From Candidatus Streptomyces philanthi (GTDB lineage Bacteria > Actinomycetota > Actinomycetes > Streptomycetales > Streptomycetaceae), in assembly GCA_018114805.1 (NCBI GenBank), contig CP073042.1:1860001-1924000 (forward strand): a stretch of DNA of 64,000 nucleotides. The letters are read 5' to 3'. Positions 29,303 to 38,900 of this stretch are shown here, in pieces (the stretch's first letter is position 1; every line of letters starts with the position of its first letter). A program made the translations under genes and the position numbers. The notes below the pieces were generated by a model, which did no database searches, was not told the origin of the DNA, and saw only the letters and a program-made list of their open reading frames with translations.

Positions 29303-29595
29303 GCCACGACCGGGTTCTTGCGCGGGCGGCCACGGGGCCGCTTCCGAGCCACGACAACGCCCTGCACGAAGAGCTCACCGCCCCAGACGCCCCACGGCTC
29401 GCGCCGGTCCTTCGCCCCGGCGAGGCACGCCTCACGCAGCGGACAGGTCTGGCACAGCGACTTGGCGTACTCGACGTCGGCGGGCGACTCGGCGAAGAAG
29501 ACCTCCGGGCCGTACGAACGACAGGGCACGGCTTCGCCAAGGCTCTCGATGGCGTCATCCAACTCGGTCAGAGCGGCGAGCGGGGCCGGGGTCAA
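29299..29595 (-). CDS. wblC: WhiB-family iron-sulfur transcription factor, WblC/WhiB7
   Basis: A 98-residue [4Fe-4S] regulator that partners the principal sigma factor and switches on intrinsic resistance genes when translation is blocked. Cys25, Cys48, Cys51 and Cys57 bind the cluster, GVWGG is at 69-73, and the AT-hook RGRPRK at 88-93 marks the WhiB7/WblC subtype. Start GTG/ATG choice at 29595 gives MTPAPLAALTELDDAIE, as in Streptomyces WblC. It has a leader of about 650 bases with a possible upstream ORF, a terminator and a WhiB7-type promoter (separate entries). Gene intact. Confidence 0.95.
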   Translation of the reverse strand: MTPAPLAALTELDDAIESLGEAVPCRSYGPEVFFAESPADVEYAKSLCQTCPLREACLAGAKDRREPWGVWGGELFVQGVVVARKRPRGRPRKNPVVA

Positions 29596-29751
29596 GGAGT
29601 CCTCCGAGGAGTCGGGCGGGGGATCAGGTCGGTCGCGACGGAGGGGGTGTGCGCCTTGAGTTGCACGGTGGTGACTTCCTCGTCTGTGTTGGCCCGGCTG
29701 GTGGCCGGGCTCTGCGTCTCCCCCCTGGGCGGCCAGGAGGGCAAATCAAAA

Positions 29752-29784
29752 GGGCCGCGAAACCCTGTGTGGGTTTCGCGGCCC
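29752..29784 (-). terminator. Attenuator terminator in the wblC leader
   Basis: Minus-strand hairpin GGGCCGCGAAACCC, loop ACACA, and the complementary 14 bases, followed by TTTTGATTTG: a canonical intrinsic terminator about 155 bases before the wblC start. A second hairpin (29798-29816, ACCTGATC/GATCAGGT) sits just upstream and overlaps the end of the upstream ORF. This matches the known design of whiB7/wblC leaders, in which termination is relieved when ribosomes stall. Confidence 0.85.
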
Positions 29785-29809
29785 TGGAAGGTGCCGACCT
29801 GATCGCCGA

Positions 29810-30142
29810 TCAGGTTGGATCACTCGAGGGTTCAAGCCCGCGAGAGGGCCACATCTGGTGGTGCTTCGTCTGGTTTTCGGCACCATTAGCCGCTGCCATG
29901 GCGTAGGTCTCGGCCTGTGCCACTGCTGCCACCGCGGGTGCCTGGATCGGTCGCTCGATGCCGAGCCCCCGAACCAGGAGGGTCGCCAGGGATTCCGTGC
30001 GCACGGCGGAGGTGCCAAAGCTGGCCAGGCCGAAGCTAGGCGCGCCGACGGACACACCGGTGCCCTGCAGAGAGAAGCCGAGCGGGCAGGCCGCGACGAC
30101 CGAGCGATCGGTCAGTTTGGTGCTGGCAATCAAGGTGATCAT
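29810..30142 (-). CDS. Upstream ORF in the wblC leader (putative regulatory uORF)
   Basis: ATG 30142 is preceded by AGAGGAGG at 8-base spacing, a much better ribosome site than most genes here. The frame (110 codons, starting MITLIASTKLTD) ends within the hairpin just upstream of the attenuator. Leader uORFs controlling whiB7/wblC by ribosome-mediated attenuation are known. That this exact frame is the uORF, and that its whole length is translated, is inference. Ala/Val-rich sequence with little conserved-protein character argues for a sensing rather than enzymatic role. Confidence 0.55.
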   Translation of the reverse strand: MITLIASTKLTDRSVVAACPLGFSLQGTGVSVGAPSFGLASFGTSAVRTESLATLLVRGLGIERPIQAPAVAAVAQAETYAMAAANGAENQTKHHQMWPSRGLEPSSDPT

Positions 30143-30256
30143 TTGGTCTTCGCCTCCTCTCGGCGTCTCGGGGCTCGTCCGGCAGGACCAGCCCAGGAAG
30201 GTCAGTACAACACGAATCCATCGGATCTCGGAAGGCACGCTGTCTCCGTGTTCGGA

Positions 30257-30296
30257 AGGCTATGGGTACGCCCTCCGCATGCGCAAACTATTTTTT
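30257..30296 (-). promoter_or_regulatory. WhiB7-type autoregulated promoter of wblC
   Basis: On the minus strand an AT-rich block (complement of 30285-30296, read AAAAAATAG) abuts TTGCGC (30286-30281). Eighteen bases later comes TAGCCT (30262-30257). WhiB7/WblC-activated sigma-A promoters are known for an AT-rich element just upstream of the -35. The promoter overlaps the last codons of uvrD2, predicting a leader of roughly 650 bases. Confidence 0.75.
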
Positions 30297-32519
30297 CGAC
30301 GAATTTTTCTCGGGCTCGTCCCGGCCCGCGAGATCCTCTCCGGCGCAGAGTGCGAGCACGTCAGAGCCGTACTTACGGAGCTTACGCGCCACGACTCCGG
30401 GGATGGCGGAGAGCTGGGCCTCGGTGTCGGGGGCCGCCTCGGCGATGGCGAGCAGGGTCTTGTCGGTGAAGACGCAGAACGCGGGCTGCCCCAGTCGGGT
30501 CGCCTGCTCCGCCCGCCACCCGACGAGCCGGTCGTAGAGCCCCTCGTCCAGCTCGGAGGGGCAGTCCTCGCACCGCATCAGCTTCATCTCGCCCGGGTCC
30601 GTCAGTGACCGGCCGCACACCCGGCAGCGCACCGGCCCCCGGGGCCGGCGGCGGGGGGCTGCGCCCCGCTCCACGCTGCCGGTGGCGGTGGTGCCCAGGG
30701 CCGCCGAGCGGCGCGGGGCGGCGCTGCCGGAGCCGGGGCGCAGGCCGTCCAGGAAGCGGCTGGGCCGGCGGGACGGGCGGCCCCCGGGCGAACGGGACAG
30801 CGCCCACGAGAGCGTGAGGTGACGGCGGGCCCGGGTGACGCCCACGTACAGCAGGCGGCGCTCCTCCTCGACCTGCTCGTCGCTCCGGGCGTGGTTGATC
30901 GGCATCATGCCCTCGGTGAGCCCGACCAGGAACACCGCGTCCCACTCCAGACCCTTGGCGGCGTGCAGTGAGGCCAACGTCACGCCCTCGACGGTGGGGG
31001 CGTGCTGGGCGGCGGCCCGCTCGTCCAGCTCGACCACGAAGTCGCGCAGGGTCGCCTGCGGCCGGGCCCGTACGAACTCCTCCGCGAGCCGCACCAGGGC
31101 CGCCAGCGACTCCCAGCGGTCCCGGACCGCACCCGAGCCAGCCGGGGGCTGTGGCGCCCAGCCTCGGGTGCCCAGAACGGCGCGCACCTGGGAGGCTATG
31201 TCGGCGTCCTCCAGGCCCGGAGCGGCGCCTCCCGCGCGGGCCGCGCCCCGCAGCAGCAGCCCGGCCTCGCGCACCTCGGCCCGTTCGAAGAACCGCTCGG
31301 CGCCGCGCAACTGGTAGGCGATGCCCTGGTCGGCGAGCGCCTGCTCGTAGACTTCGGACTGGGCGTTTATGCGGTAGAGCACGGCGATCTCGCTGGCGGG
31401 GACGCCCGCGTCGAGGAGTTCGCGGATGCGGCGGGCGGTGCCCTCGGCCTCGGCAGGCTCGTCCGCGTACTCCGCGTAGCCCGGCTCGGGGCCCGGGTCG
31501 CGCTGGGAGACCAGCTCCAGGCAGTGCTCCGCGGCGCGCCCGCGCGCGCTGGCGAGCAGGCCGTTGGCCAGGTGGACGACCTGGGGCGTGGAGCGGTAGT
31601 CGCGGACCAGCTTGACGACGGTGGCCGACGGGTGGCGGGTGCGGAAGTACAGCAGGTGGTCGGGGGTGGCGCCGGTGAAGGAGTAGATCGTCTGGCTGGC
31701 GTCGCCGACGACGCACAGGCTGTCCCGGTCGCCGAGCCACAGGTCGAGCAGGCGCTGCTGGAGCGGGCTGACGTCCTGGTACTCGTCCACCACGAAGTGT
31801 TGGTACTGGCCACGCACCTGATCGGCGATGTCGAGGCGGTCCTGGAGGACGCCGACGGTGAGCAGCAGCACGTCCTCGAAGTCGATCACTCCGCGGTCCC
31901 GCTTGAGCTGCTCGTACATCGCGTAGATCCGGCTGGTCTCGGCCGGGTCGCGGGGGGCCTCGCGCGGGGACTTGGCGATGGCGGCCGGATACTCCTCGGG
32001 GACGGTCTGGGTGACCTTGGACCACTCGATCTCGCCGGTGACGTCCCGGAGCTCGGTGCGGTCGAGGCGGATGGAGCAGCGCGCGCCGGCCTCGGCCACG
32101 AGCTGGGCCTTGCGCTCCACCAGCCGGGGCATCTCGGCGCCGATCGCCTTCGGCCAGAAGTAGTGGAGCTGACGCAGCGCCGCCGAGTGGAACGTGCGCG
32201 CCTGCACGCCGCCCGCGCCGAGCTGGCGCAGCCGGCCGCGCATCTCGCCCGCCGCGCGGTTGGTGAAGGTCACGGCGAGGACGCTGGCGGGCTGGAGGAT
32301 GCCCGCACGCACCCCGTACGCGATCCGGTGGGTGATCGCGCGGGTCTTGCCAGTGCCCGCGCCCGCGAGGACGCACACCGGGCCGTGCAGGGCCATGGCG
32401 ACCTCGCGCTGCTCGGCGTCGAGGCCGTCGAGCACTGCGTCGGCGGAGTCCGGGGCGCTCGGGAAGAGCGCGGTGGGGTGTCCGCCGCCGGAAGCGAGGG
32501 GTGCGTTGCTTGCTGTCAC
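30288..32519 (-). CDS. uvrD2: UvrD2-type SF1 DNA helicase with zinc ribbon and HRDC domain
   Basis: A 743-residue 3'-5' helicase. Walker A is AGAGTGKT (52-59), with DEYQDVSPLQ (Walker B), GDASQTIYSFTGA, LASLHAAKGLEWDAVFL and LLYVGVTRARRHL motifs. A Cys4 cluster (CRVCGRSL and CEDC) and a C-terminal HRDC domain identify the actinobacterial UvrD2. GTG 32519 is chosen as start; the frame extends upstream without good support. It neighbours mrx1, nudC and wblC as in M. tuberculosis. Intact over 2.2 kb. Its 3' end carries the wblC promoter. Confidence 0.93.
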   Translation of the reverse strand: MTASNAPLASGGGHPTALFPSAPDSADAVLDGLDAEQREVAMALHGPVCVLAGAGTGKTRAITHRIAYGVRAGILQPASVLAVTFTNRAAGEMRGRLRQLGAGGVQARTFHSAALRQLHYFWPKAIGAEMPRLVERKAQLVAEAGARCSIRLDRTELRDVTGEIEWSKVTQTVPEEYPAAIAKSPREAPRDPAETSRIYAMYEQLKRDRGVIDFEDVLLLTVGVLQDRLDIADQVRGQYQHFVVDEYQDVSPLQQRLLDLWLGDRDSLCVVGDASQTIYSFTGATPDHLLYFRTRHPSATVVKLVRDYRSTPQVVHLANGLLASARGRAAEHCLELVSQRDPGPEPGYAEYADEPAEAEGTARRIRELLDAGVPASEIAVLYRINAQSEVYEQALADQGIAYQLRGAERFFERAEVREAGLLLRGAARAGGAAPGLEDADIASQVRAVLGTRGWAPQPPAGSGAVRDRWESLAALVRLAEEFVRARPQATLRDFVVELDERAAAQHAPTVEGVTLASLHAAKGLEWDAVFLVGLTEGMMPINHARSDEQVEEERRLLYVGVTRARRHLTLSWALSRSPGGRPSRRPSRFLDGLRPGSGSAAPRRSAALGTTATGSVERGAAPRRRPRGPVRCRVCGRSLTDPGEMKLMRCEDCPSELDEGLYDRLVGWRAEQATRLGQPAFCVFTDKTLLAIAEAAPDTEAQLSAIPGVVARKLRKYGSDVLALCAGEDLAGRDEPEKNSSKK

Positions 32520-32767
32520 CCCGACATGCTGCCAGGTGTGGGGGCGGGGGCGTATCGGTTGTCCACAGCCCAAGGGTTGCGGTCGTATGAACCGATGATG
32601 GCGACGCGGGTGGCACGGACTCCCCGCTGCGGCGGGGCCTCGGCACGGGGAGCCCCGGGGCCCGGGGAGCCCGCAGAGGTGGGCCGGGCGGGCGGGAATG
32701 GCGGAGGGTGAGTGCGCGTTGTACGACCGTAATCACGCGACGCCAAGCCGAAGGAGCGCGAGGACCG

Positions 32768-33010
32768 ATGTCGGGCACCGTGACGATTTACAGCACCTCC
32801 TGGTGCGGCTACTGCCGCCGTTTGAAGGGCCAGATGGAACGCGAGGGAATTGCGTACACCGAGATCAACATCGAGCAAGATCCGGAGTCGGCGAAGTTCG
32901 TGGAGCAGGTGAACAACGGCAACCAGCTCGTTCCGACCGTGCTGTTCCCGGACGGCTCGGCCCTCGCCAACCCGTCGTTGGCGCAGTTGAAGCAGAAGAT
33001 CGGCGCCTGA
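32768..33010 (+). CDS. mrx1: Mycoredoxin (glutaredoxin-like)
   Basis: An 80-residue thioredoxin-fold protein with active-site CGYC (Cys13, Cys16), cis-Pro region LVPTVLF and a GSALANPS helix start. It reduces mycothiol mixed disulfides, being the actinobacterial counterpart of glutaredoxin. The start ATG 32768 has an AAGGAG/GAGGA ribosome site; the upstream extension of the frame is not family-like. Divergent from uvrD2. Confidence 0.93.
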   Translation: MSGTVTIYSTSWCGYCRRLKGQMEREGIAYTEINIEQDPESAKFVEQVNNGNQLVPTVLFPDGSALANPSLAQLKQKIGA

Positions 33011-33059
33011 TCGCGCGCTCGTAGCCGGCCCGATTCGCCGTAGTGCCGGCGCGCGTGCC

Positions 33060-33100
33060 CGGATCGCCGGGGTGCTCCCGAGGGGCGCCCCGGCGATCCG
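33060..33100. terminator. Bidirectional terminator between mrx1 and nudC
   Basis: Perfect 13-bp stem CGGATCGCCGGGG and its complement around a 15-base loop between convergent genes; no T-run. Confidence 0.65.
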
Positions 33101-33165
33101 CGTGCAACGCGGGGGAAGAAGGCCCGGGCCGGCCGCGACGGCCGGTCAGCGGGCGGCCAGGCGGG

Positions 33166-34098
33166 TCAGGGGGCCAGCGGCTTGCCGTACCAGAGTTCGA
33201 TCAGCCGGCCGGCGATGGAGATGCCGTACGGCGGGAGCATCTCGCCCGACTCGTAGGCCGCGCGCAGTTCGTCGCGGGAGAACCAGCGGGCCTCGTGGAT
33301 CTCCTCGCCGTCCACCTGGATCTCCGAAGTGATGGCGCGCGCCATGAAACCGAGCATCAGGCTGGACGGGAAGGGCCAGGGCTGGCTGCCGACGTACTCG
33401 ACGTCGCCGACGGTCAGGCCGACCTCCTCCGCCACCTCGCGGACGACGGCCTGTTCGATGGACTCGCCCGGTTCGACGAAGCCCGCCAGCGTGGAGAAGC
33501 GGCCCTCGGGCCAGTGCACCTGGCGGCCGAGGAGCGCGCGGTCCTGGTCGTCGGTGACCAGCATGATCACCGCGGGGTCGGTGCGCGGGTAGTGCTCGGC
33601 GCCGCAGGCCGGGCAGCGGCGGATGTGGCCGGCCGCGGCGATAACGGTCCGCTCGCCGCAGCGCGAGCAGAAGCGGTGCAGCCGCTGCCAGTTCTCCAGC
33701 GCGACGGCGTGCACCAGCAGGCCGGCGTCCCGCTCGGAGAGCAGCGCGCCCACCTCGCGCAGCCCCGCCGGGCGCGCCGACTGGTCGATGCGGCCGGGCA
33801 GCGCGTCCTTCTGGAGCGCGAAGTAGCGCACGCCGTCGGCGTCGGTGCCCAGGAAATAGCGGTGGGTCTCGGTGACGGGGGCCTCGAAGGCCGGGGTCAT
33901 AACCAGTTCCGTGCGGCCGTTCGGGGTGTCGTCCACCAGGGCCTGGCCGCCGGAGACCACGAAGACGCGCGTGGTGGGGTGGCTCCAGGCGGCGGCCAGC
34001 CACGCCTCGTCCAGCCGGTGGTGGGCCGCGCGGTCCACGCCGCTCGGGGCCGTGAGCGGGATCGAGTGGCCGTTGGGTCGTTCGGTCCAGGTGGTCAC
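33166..34098 (-). CDS. nudC: NAD(+) diphosphatase (NAD-capped RNA hydrolase)
   Basis: A 310-residue NudC that hydrolyses NADH and NAD-capped RNA. The Cys4 zinc ribbon (CSRC and CPAC), Nudix box GFVEPGESIEQAVVREVAEE and the family-specific SQPWPFPSSLM motif are all intact. The start at ATG 34098 is the first in frame. Syntenic with mycobacterial nudC beside mycoredoxin. Convergent with mrx1. Confidence 0.95.
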   Translation of the reverse strand: MTTWTERPNGHSIPLTAPSGVDRAAHHRLDEAWLAAAWSHPTTRVFVVSGGQALVDDTPNGRTELVMTPAFEAPVTETHRYFLGTDADGVRYFALQKDALPGRIDQSARPAGLREVGALLSERDAGLLVHAVALENWQRLHRFCSRCGERTVIAAAGHIRRCPACGAEHYPRTDPAVIMLVTDDQDRALLGRQVHWPEGRFSTLAGFVEPGESIEQAVVREVAEEVGLTVGDVEYVGSQPWPFPSSLMLGFMARAITSEIQVDGEEIHEARWFSRDELRAAYESGEMLPPYGISIAGRLIELWYGKPLAP

Positions 34099-34301
34099 GT
34101 TACTTCCAACTCCCCCTATGTGAACGGTTCATGGCTGTGCTCTCTTCCCGGCTCGGCGAAACGTTCTGGCGCGGCGCGCGTGGGGCCCGGGCCGCCCCGG
34201 CCCCGCTCCACACCGACCACGCGCCCGGTCCCGGCCACGCTCCGGGCGGCGCCCCGGTCCCGCCCGGGGCCCCGCGCCCCGTGCGACCGGGCGCCGGCAC
34301 G

Positions 34302-35711
34302 CTACCCGGCCACCGGCACCTTCCAGTGTTCGGCGAGGTCGGCCCAGAGGTAGGCGGCGCTCTCGACGCCCTTCATCAGGAGGTCGAGTTCCACCTTCTC
34401 GTTCGGCGCGTGCCAGCCGTCGGACGGCACCGAGATGCCCAGGAACAGCACGGGCGCGTCCAGCACGTCGCGCAGGTCGGCCGCCGGGCCCGAGCCGCCC
34501 TCGCGGGTGAAGCGCACCGGCTTGTCGAAGGCGCGGCCCATGGCCCGTACGACCGAGCGCAGCGCCGGGTGGTCGAGCGGGGTCAGGCAGGGGCGGGTCG
34601 CGCACCAGAAGGTGATCTCGTGCCGGATGCCGGCGGGCAGCCGCCCGGCCACCCACTCCCGCACCGCCTGCTGGATCTTCTCCGCGTCCTGCCCCTCCAC
34701 CAGCCGGAAGGACAGCTTGAGCTGGGCGCTGGCGGGGACGATGGTCTTGCCGCCCGGCCCCTGGTAGCCGCTGCCGATGCCGTTGACCTCGGCGGTCGGC
34801 CGGGCCCAGACGCGCTCCAGGGTGGAGAACCCGGCCTCGCCGAAGGTGGCGTGCGAGTGCGCCGTGCGCAGCCACCGCGCCTCGTCGAACGGCAGCTCGG
34901 CGAAGAGTTCGCGCTCGCGGTCGGTCAGCTCGACCACCCCGTCGTAGAAACCGGGGATCGCCACCCGCAGGTCCGCGTCGTGCAGCCCCGCGGCGAGCCG
35001 GGCGGCCTCCATGGCCGGGTTGGGCACGGCGCCGCCGAAGGAACCGGAGTGGATGTCCTGGTCAGGCCCATACAGGTCGATCTGGCAGTCGGCCAGGCCG
35101 CGCATCCCGGTGCAGACCGTCGGGGTGTCGGCGGACCACATGCCGGTGTCGGAGACGATCACCGCGTCGCAGCGCAGCCGGTCGGCGCGGGAGCGGATGA
35201 GGTCGGGGAAGTTCGGCGACCCGGACTCCTCCTCGCCTTCGATGAGCAGCTTGAGGTTGACGGCGGGCGCGGTGCGGCCGGTCGCGGCCAGGTGCGCGCG
35301 GACGCCGAGCGTGTGGAAGAGCACCTGTCCCTTGGCGTCAGCCGCGCCCCGCGCGTACAGCTTGCCGTCGTGGACCCTCGGCTCGAACGGCTCGCTGTGC
35401 CAGCCGTCCTCCAGCGCGGCGGGCTGGACGTCGTGGTGGCCGTAGACCAGCACGGTGGGCGCCTCGGGGTCCCCGGACGGCCACTCGGCGAAGACGGCGG
35501 GGGCGCCCGCGGTCTCCCAGATTTCCGCCGTCCCGAAACCCGTGGCCAGCAGCTTGTCCACCAGCCACTGGGCGCTGCGCCGGACGTCGCCGGCGCGGCC
35601 GGGGTCGGCCGATACGGAGGGGATGCGCAGCCATGCGGCGAGGTCGTCGAGGAACGCGGCACGGTGGGCTTCGACATAGGCGCGGACAGCGTCGTCCGGG
35701 GTAGTGCTCAT
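34302..35711 (-). CDS. M20-family dipeptidase
   Basis: A 469-residue zinc peptidase. Metal and catalytic signatures are VYGHHDVQP, ARGAADAKGQ, LIEGEEESGSP and the later LGISVPSDGWHAPNEK. An insert-type dimerisation (lid) domain lies between about 190 and 350. Start ATG 35711 (MSTTPDDAVRAYVEAHR). It cleaves dipeptides or related amide substrates; the exact substrate is not predictable. Intact. Confidence 0.92.
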   Translation of the reverse strand: MSTTPDDAVRAYVEAHRAAFLDDLAAWLRIPSVSADPGRAGDVRRSAQWLVDKLLATGFGTAEIWETAGAPAVFAEWPSGDPEAPTVLVYGHHDVQPAALEDGWHSEPFEPRVHDGKLYARGAADAKGQVLFHTLGVRAHLAATGRTAPAVNLKLLIEGEEESGSPNFPDLIRSRADRLRCDAVIVSDTGMWSADTPTVCTGMRGLADCQIDLYGPDQDIHSGSFGGAVPNPAMEAARLAAGLHDADLRVAIPGFYDGVVELTDRERELFAELPFDEARWLRTAHSHATFGEAGFSTLERVWARPTAEVNGIGSGYQGPGGKTIVPASAQLKLSFRLVEGQDAEKIQQAVREWVAGRLPAGIRHEITFWCATRPCLTPLDHPALRSVVRAMGRAFDKPVRFTREGGSGPAADLRDVLDAPVLFLGISVPSDGWHAPNEKVELDLLMKGVESAAYLWADLAEHWKVPVAG

Positions 35712-35914
35712 GATGACGAGCCTATCCGCCCCGGACGGCCCGGCTCGCCACGGTTCCGCACTCCCGCGCGCGGCCTCGCTCACCCTCCGCGCCCGCCCGT
35801 TTCCGCCCCGTTTCGTCCCCGGTCGCTCGCTCCCCGCCGACGTCCCGGCCACCGCGTCGGGGCGCCCCGGGGCCGGCGGGCGGTGGCTCCGCGCGTGCCG
35901 GCTGTGACCAAAGG

Positions 35915-38900
35915 TCACGCGTCGGGGCGCGGGCCATGGGACGGGGCGGGCTCGTCGCCGAGCAGGACGCGTTCGATCTCGGCCCGGCCGGGGAGCGGGT
36001 GCGGCCGGACGATGTCGCCGGTGCGGACGTAGAGGAAGGTGGCCGTGACGGCGGACAGCGGCAGGCCGTGCTGTTCGGCCCAGGCCAGCCGGTACACAGC
36101 GAGCTGGAGCGGGTCGGCGTCCTGCGCCCGGTTCGTCTTCCAGTCGACGATCTCGTACGTGTACGTGTACGGGTGCGCTGCCGCGTCGTGCGGGGTCCCG
36201 TCGGGCGCGACCGGCTCGGGGGCCGCGTCGGTGCCGGTCCGCGGGGCGGCGGGCGCGCGGTAGCGGTAGACCGCGTCGATCCGGCCGCGGACCACCCGGC
36301 CGGCGAGCGTGAGCTGGAACGGCGCCTCGACGCGGTACGGCGTGCGCCGGGCGTACGGGGTGCGGTTGAACGCCTCCTTGAGCGCCTCCAGGTCTCCCCC
36401 GTCGTCGTCCGGTTCGCCGTACTCGTCCGCGCCGGGCAGGTCGTCCGGGCCGAGCAGGGGCAGCGGCAGGGCCTCGAATCGCGACTCGACCCAGGCGTGG
36501 AAGCGGGTACCCCGCCGCGCCGCGGGCCTGGGCGGGCGCGGCATGGGGCGGGCCAGCTCGCGGGCGAAGCCGTCCGGGTCGGCGGCGAGCCGCAGCAGTT
36601 GCGTGGCGCTCAGCGCGGCGGGGACCAGCACCTCGCGCACGGTCGCGCGGGCCCGGCGCAGTTCGCCGGCGAGCGCGTCGAGGTCCCGGTCCCAGGACGC
36701 GGCGAGCCGGGCCTCCTCGGGCAGCAGCCGCTCGCCCGCCGACTCCCCGGACCGGCCGGCGACCGCGTCATCGCACGGGTCGGGGTCGTGAGGGTCGGCG
36801 GCGTACGGGTCGACGTCGGCGGCGGGGGCGGCCGGCGGGGCCGCGCCGCGCTCCGGTGCCGGGGCCTGGGCGGCGGGGTGCCGCGCATCGTGGCCGGACG
36901 GGGCCTCCGGGGCGGGGCCTGGGGCCGCCTCGCCGTGGGGCGGGGCGGCCTGTCGTACGAGGTGGGCTCGGACGGCCTCGGCCGCGCGGCGGCGGCGGGC
37001 CAGCGCCGTGGGGTCAAGCGGCAGCGGCCAGGTCGGGTCGGCGCGCGCCGTCGGGTCCTGGTCGTGGTCGGGGTCCGGGTCGCGCAGCGCCGGGTTCTCC
37101 TCGCCCGGCTCCGGCGCGGGCGCCCAGGACTCGATCTCGCCGTCGCCCGCCTCGCAGTGCTCCCGCAGCGCCTCCAGAAAGGCGGACGGGCCGCGCGGCT
37201 TCTTCTGCGAGGGGCCCCACCAGTGGCCGGAGCCGAGCAGCAGGGAGCGCGGCCGGGTGAAGGTCACGTAGCCGAGGCGGAGTTCCTCGGTGCGCTGGTG
37301 CTCCTTCATCGCGGCCTTGAACGCGTTCAGCCCCCTGGCGTCCCAGCTCGCCATCGTGGGCAGGGTGTCGGCGTCGCCGCGCAGCGCGTGCGGCAGCACC
37401 CGGGCGCTGGCCGTCCAGGACTCGCGGGAATGTTCGCTCGGGAACGTCTTGGTCACCAGGCCCGGCACCGCGACCACGTCCCACTCCAGCCCCTTGGACT
37501 TGTGCGCAGTGAGCACCTTCACAGTGTTCTCGCCGCCCGGGAGCGTGTTGTCCAGGCCCTTCTCGTACTGGGCGGCCGTGCGGAGGAAGCCGAGGAACGC
37601 CAGCAGCGTGGGCTCGCCCTCCAGCGCGGACGCGCTGCCCTGGCGGGTGGCGAACCCGGCGGCGACGTCCAGGAAGTTGCCGAGCGTCTCGCGGCGCCGG
37701 GCGGCCAGCGCGTGCGGCGACGCGGAGAGTTCCACCTCAAGGCCGGTCACCGCGAGGACGCGGTGCAGTATGTCCATGAGCGGGTCGCCGAGGGAGCGGC
37801 GCAGCTCGCGCAGTTCGGCGGCGAGCCGGGCGAAGCGGACGCGGGCCTGTGGGGAGAACAGCAGGTCGTGCGCCGCGTCGGCCGCCGCCCGGTCCGGGCC
37901 AGGGCCAGGGCCAGGGACCGGACCCTCGCCCTGGCCGTGGTCGGGGCCCTGGCCGTGGTCGTGGTCGGGGTGGGCCGGGGCCGGGGTGTCGAGGACGAAG
38001 GTGTCGAGGGCGTCGGCCAGCGAGATGGCCTCGGCCGGGTCAACGCCCTCGACGGCCTCGGCCAGCCGGCAGTCGGCGTCCTGGTCGGGGCTCTCGTGGT
38101 CGCGCCGTACGAGGGAGCGCGCGCGGCGGCCGAGCAGCGCCAGGTCGCGCGCCCCGATGCGCCAGCGCGGGCCGGTGAGCAGTCGTACCAGGGCCGCGTT
38201 GGCCGTCGGGTCCTGGAGCACCTCGCACACCGCGACCAGGTCGGCGACCTCGGGCAGGTGCAGCAGCCCGGAGAGGCCCACCACCTCCACCGGGACGTCC
38301 CGGCTGACCAGCGCGGCGTGGATCTCGGCGAAGTCCACGGCCATACGGCACAGCACCGCGATCTCCCTCGGTTCGGTGCCCGTACGCACCAGGTGGGCTA
38401 GGGAGTCCGCGAGCCAGGCCATCTCGTCGGCGTGCGTGGGCAGCAGCGCGCAGCGCACCAGGCCGTCGCGCTCGGCGCCGGGCGCCGGGCGCAGCGCTTC
38501 CACGCCCGCGTGCCGGGCGCGCAACGGGACCGCAAGCCGGTTGGCGAGCGCGAGCAGCCGGCCGCCGCTGCGCCGGTTCTCGCTGAGCGCGAACCGCTCG
38601 GCCGGGCCGCCCCGTACCGCCCCTGGGGCCTCAGCGGTGGGGGCGTCGGTGAGAGAGGGTGGACCGTCGGCGCGGGCGGGGCCGGTGGCCGCGCGGGGGA
38701 AGTGCTCCGGGAAGTCGTCCAGGTTGGCCACGGAGGCGCCGCGCCAGCCGTAGATCGCCTGGCAGGGGTCGCCCACGGCGGTCACAGCGTGCCCCACGCC
38801 CCCGCCGGCTCCCCGCGCGCCCGGCGCGCCGTCACCCGGCGACGCCTGCTCGCCCGACGACGCCCGCTCGCCCGGCGACGCCTGCTCGCCCGCGCCGAAC

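Noticed and set aside
29818..29850. GGGTTCAAGCCC on the plus strand looks like a tRNA T-arm in the wblC leader.
   Set aside because: No acceptor, D or anticodon stems accompany it, and it lies within the leader ORF on the opposite strand.
30835..32711. Long plus-strand ORFs opposite uvrD2, and similar ones opposite UPF0182, adnA, adnB and moeZ.
   Set aside because: These are shadows produced by third-position GC bias. The minus-strand proteins carry full motif sets.
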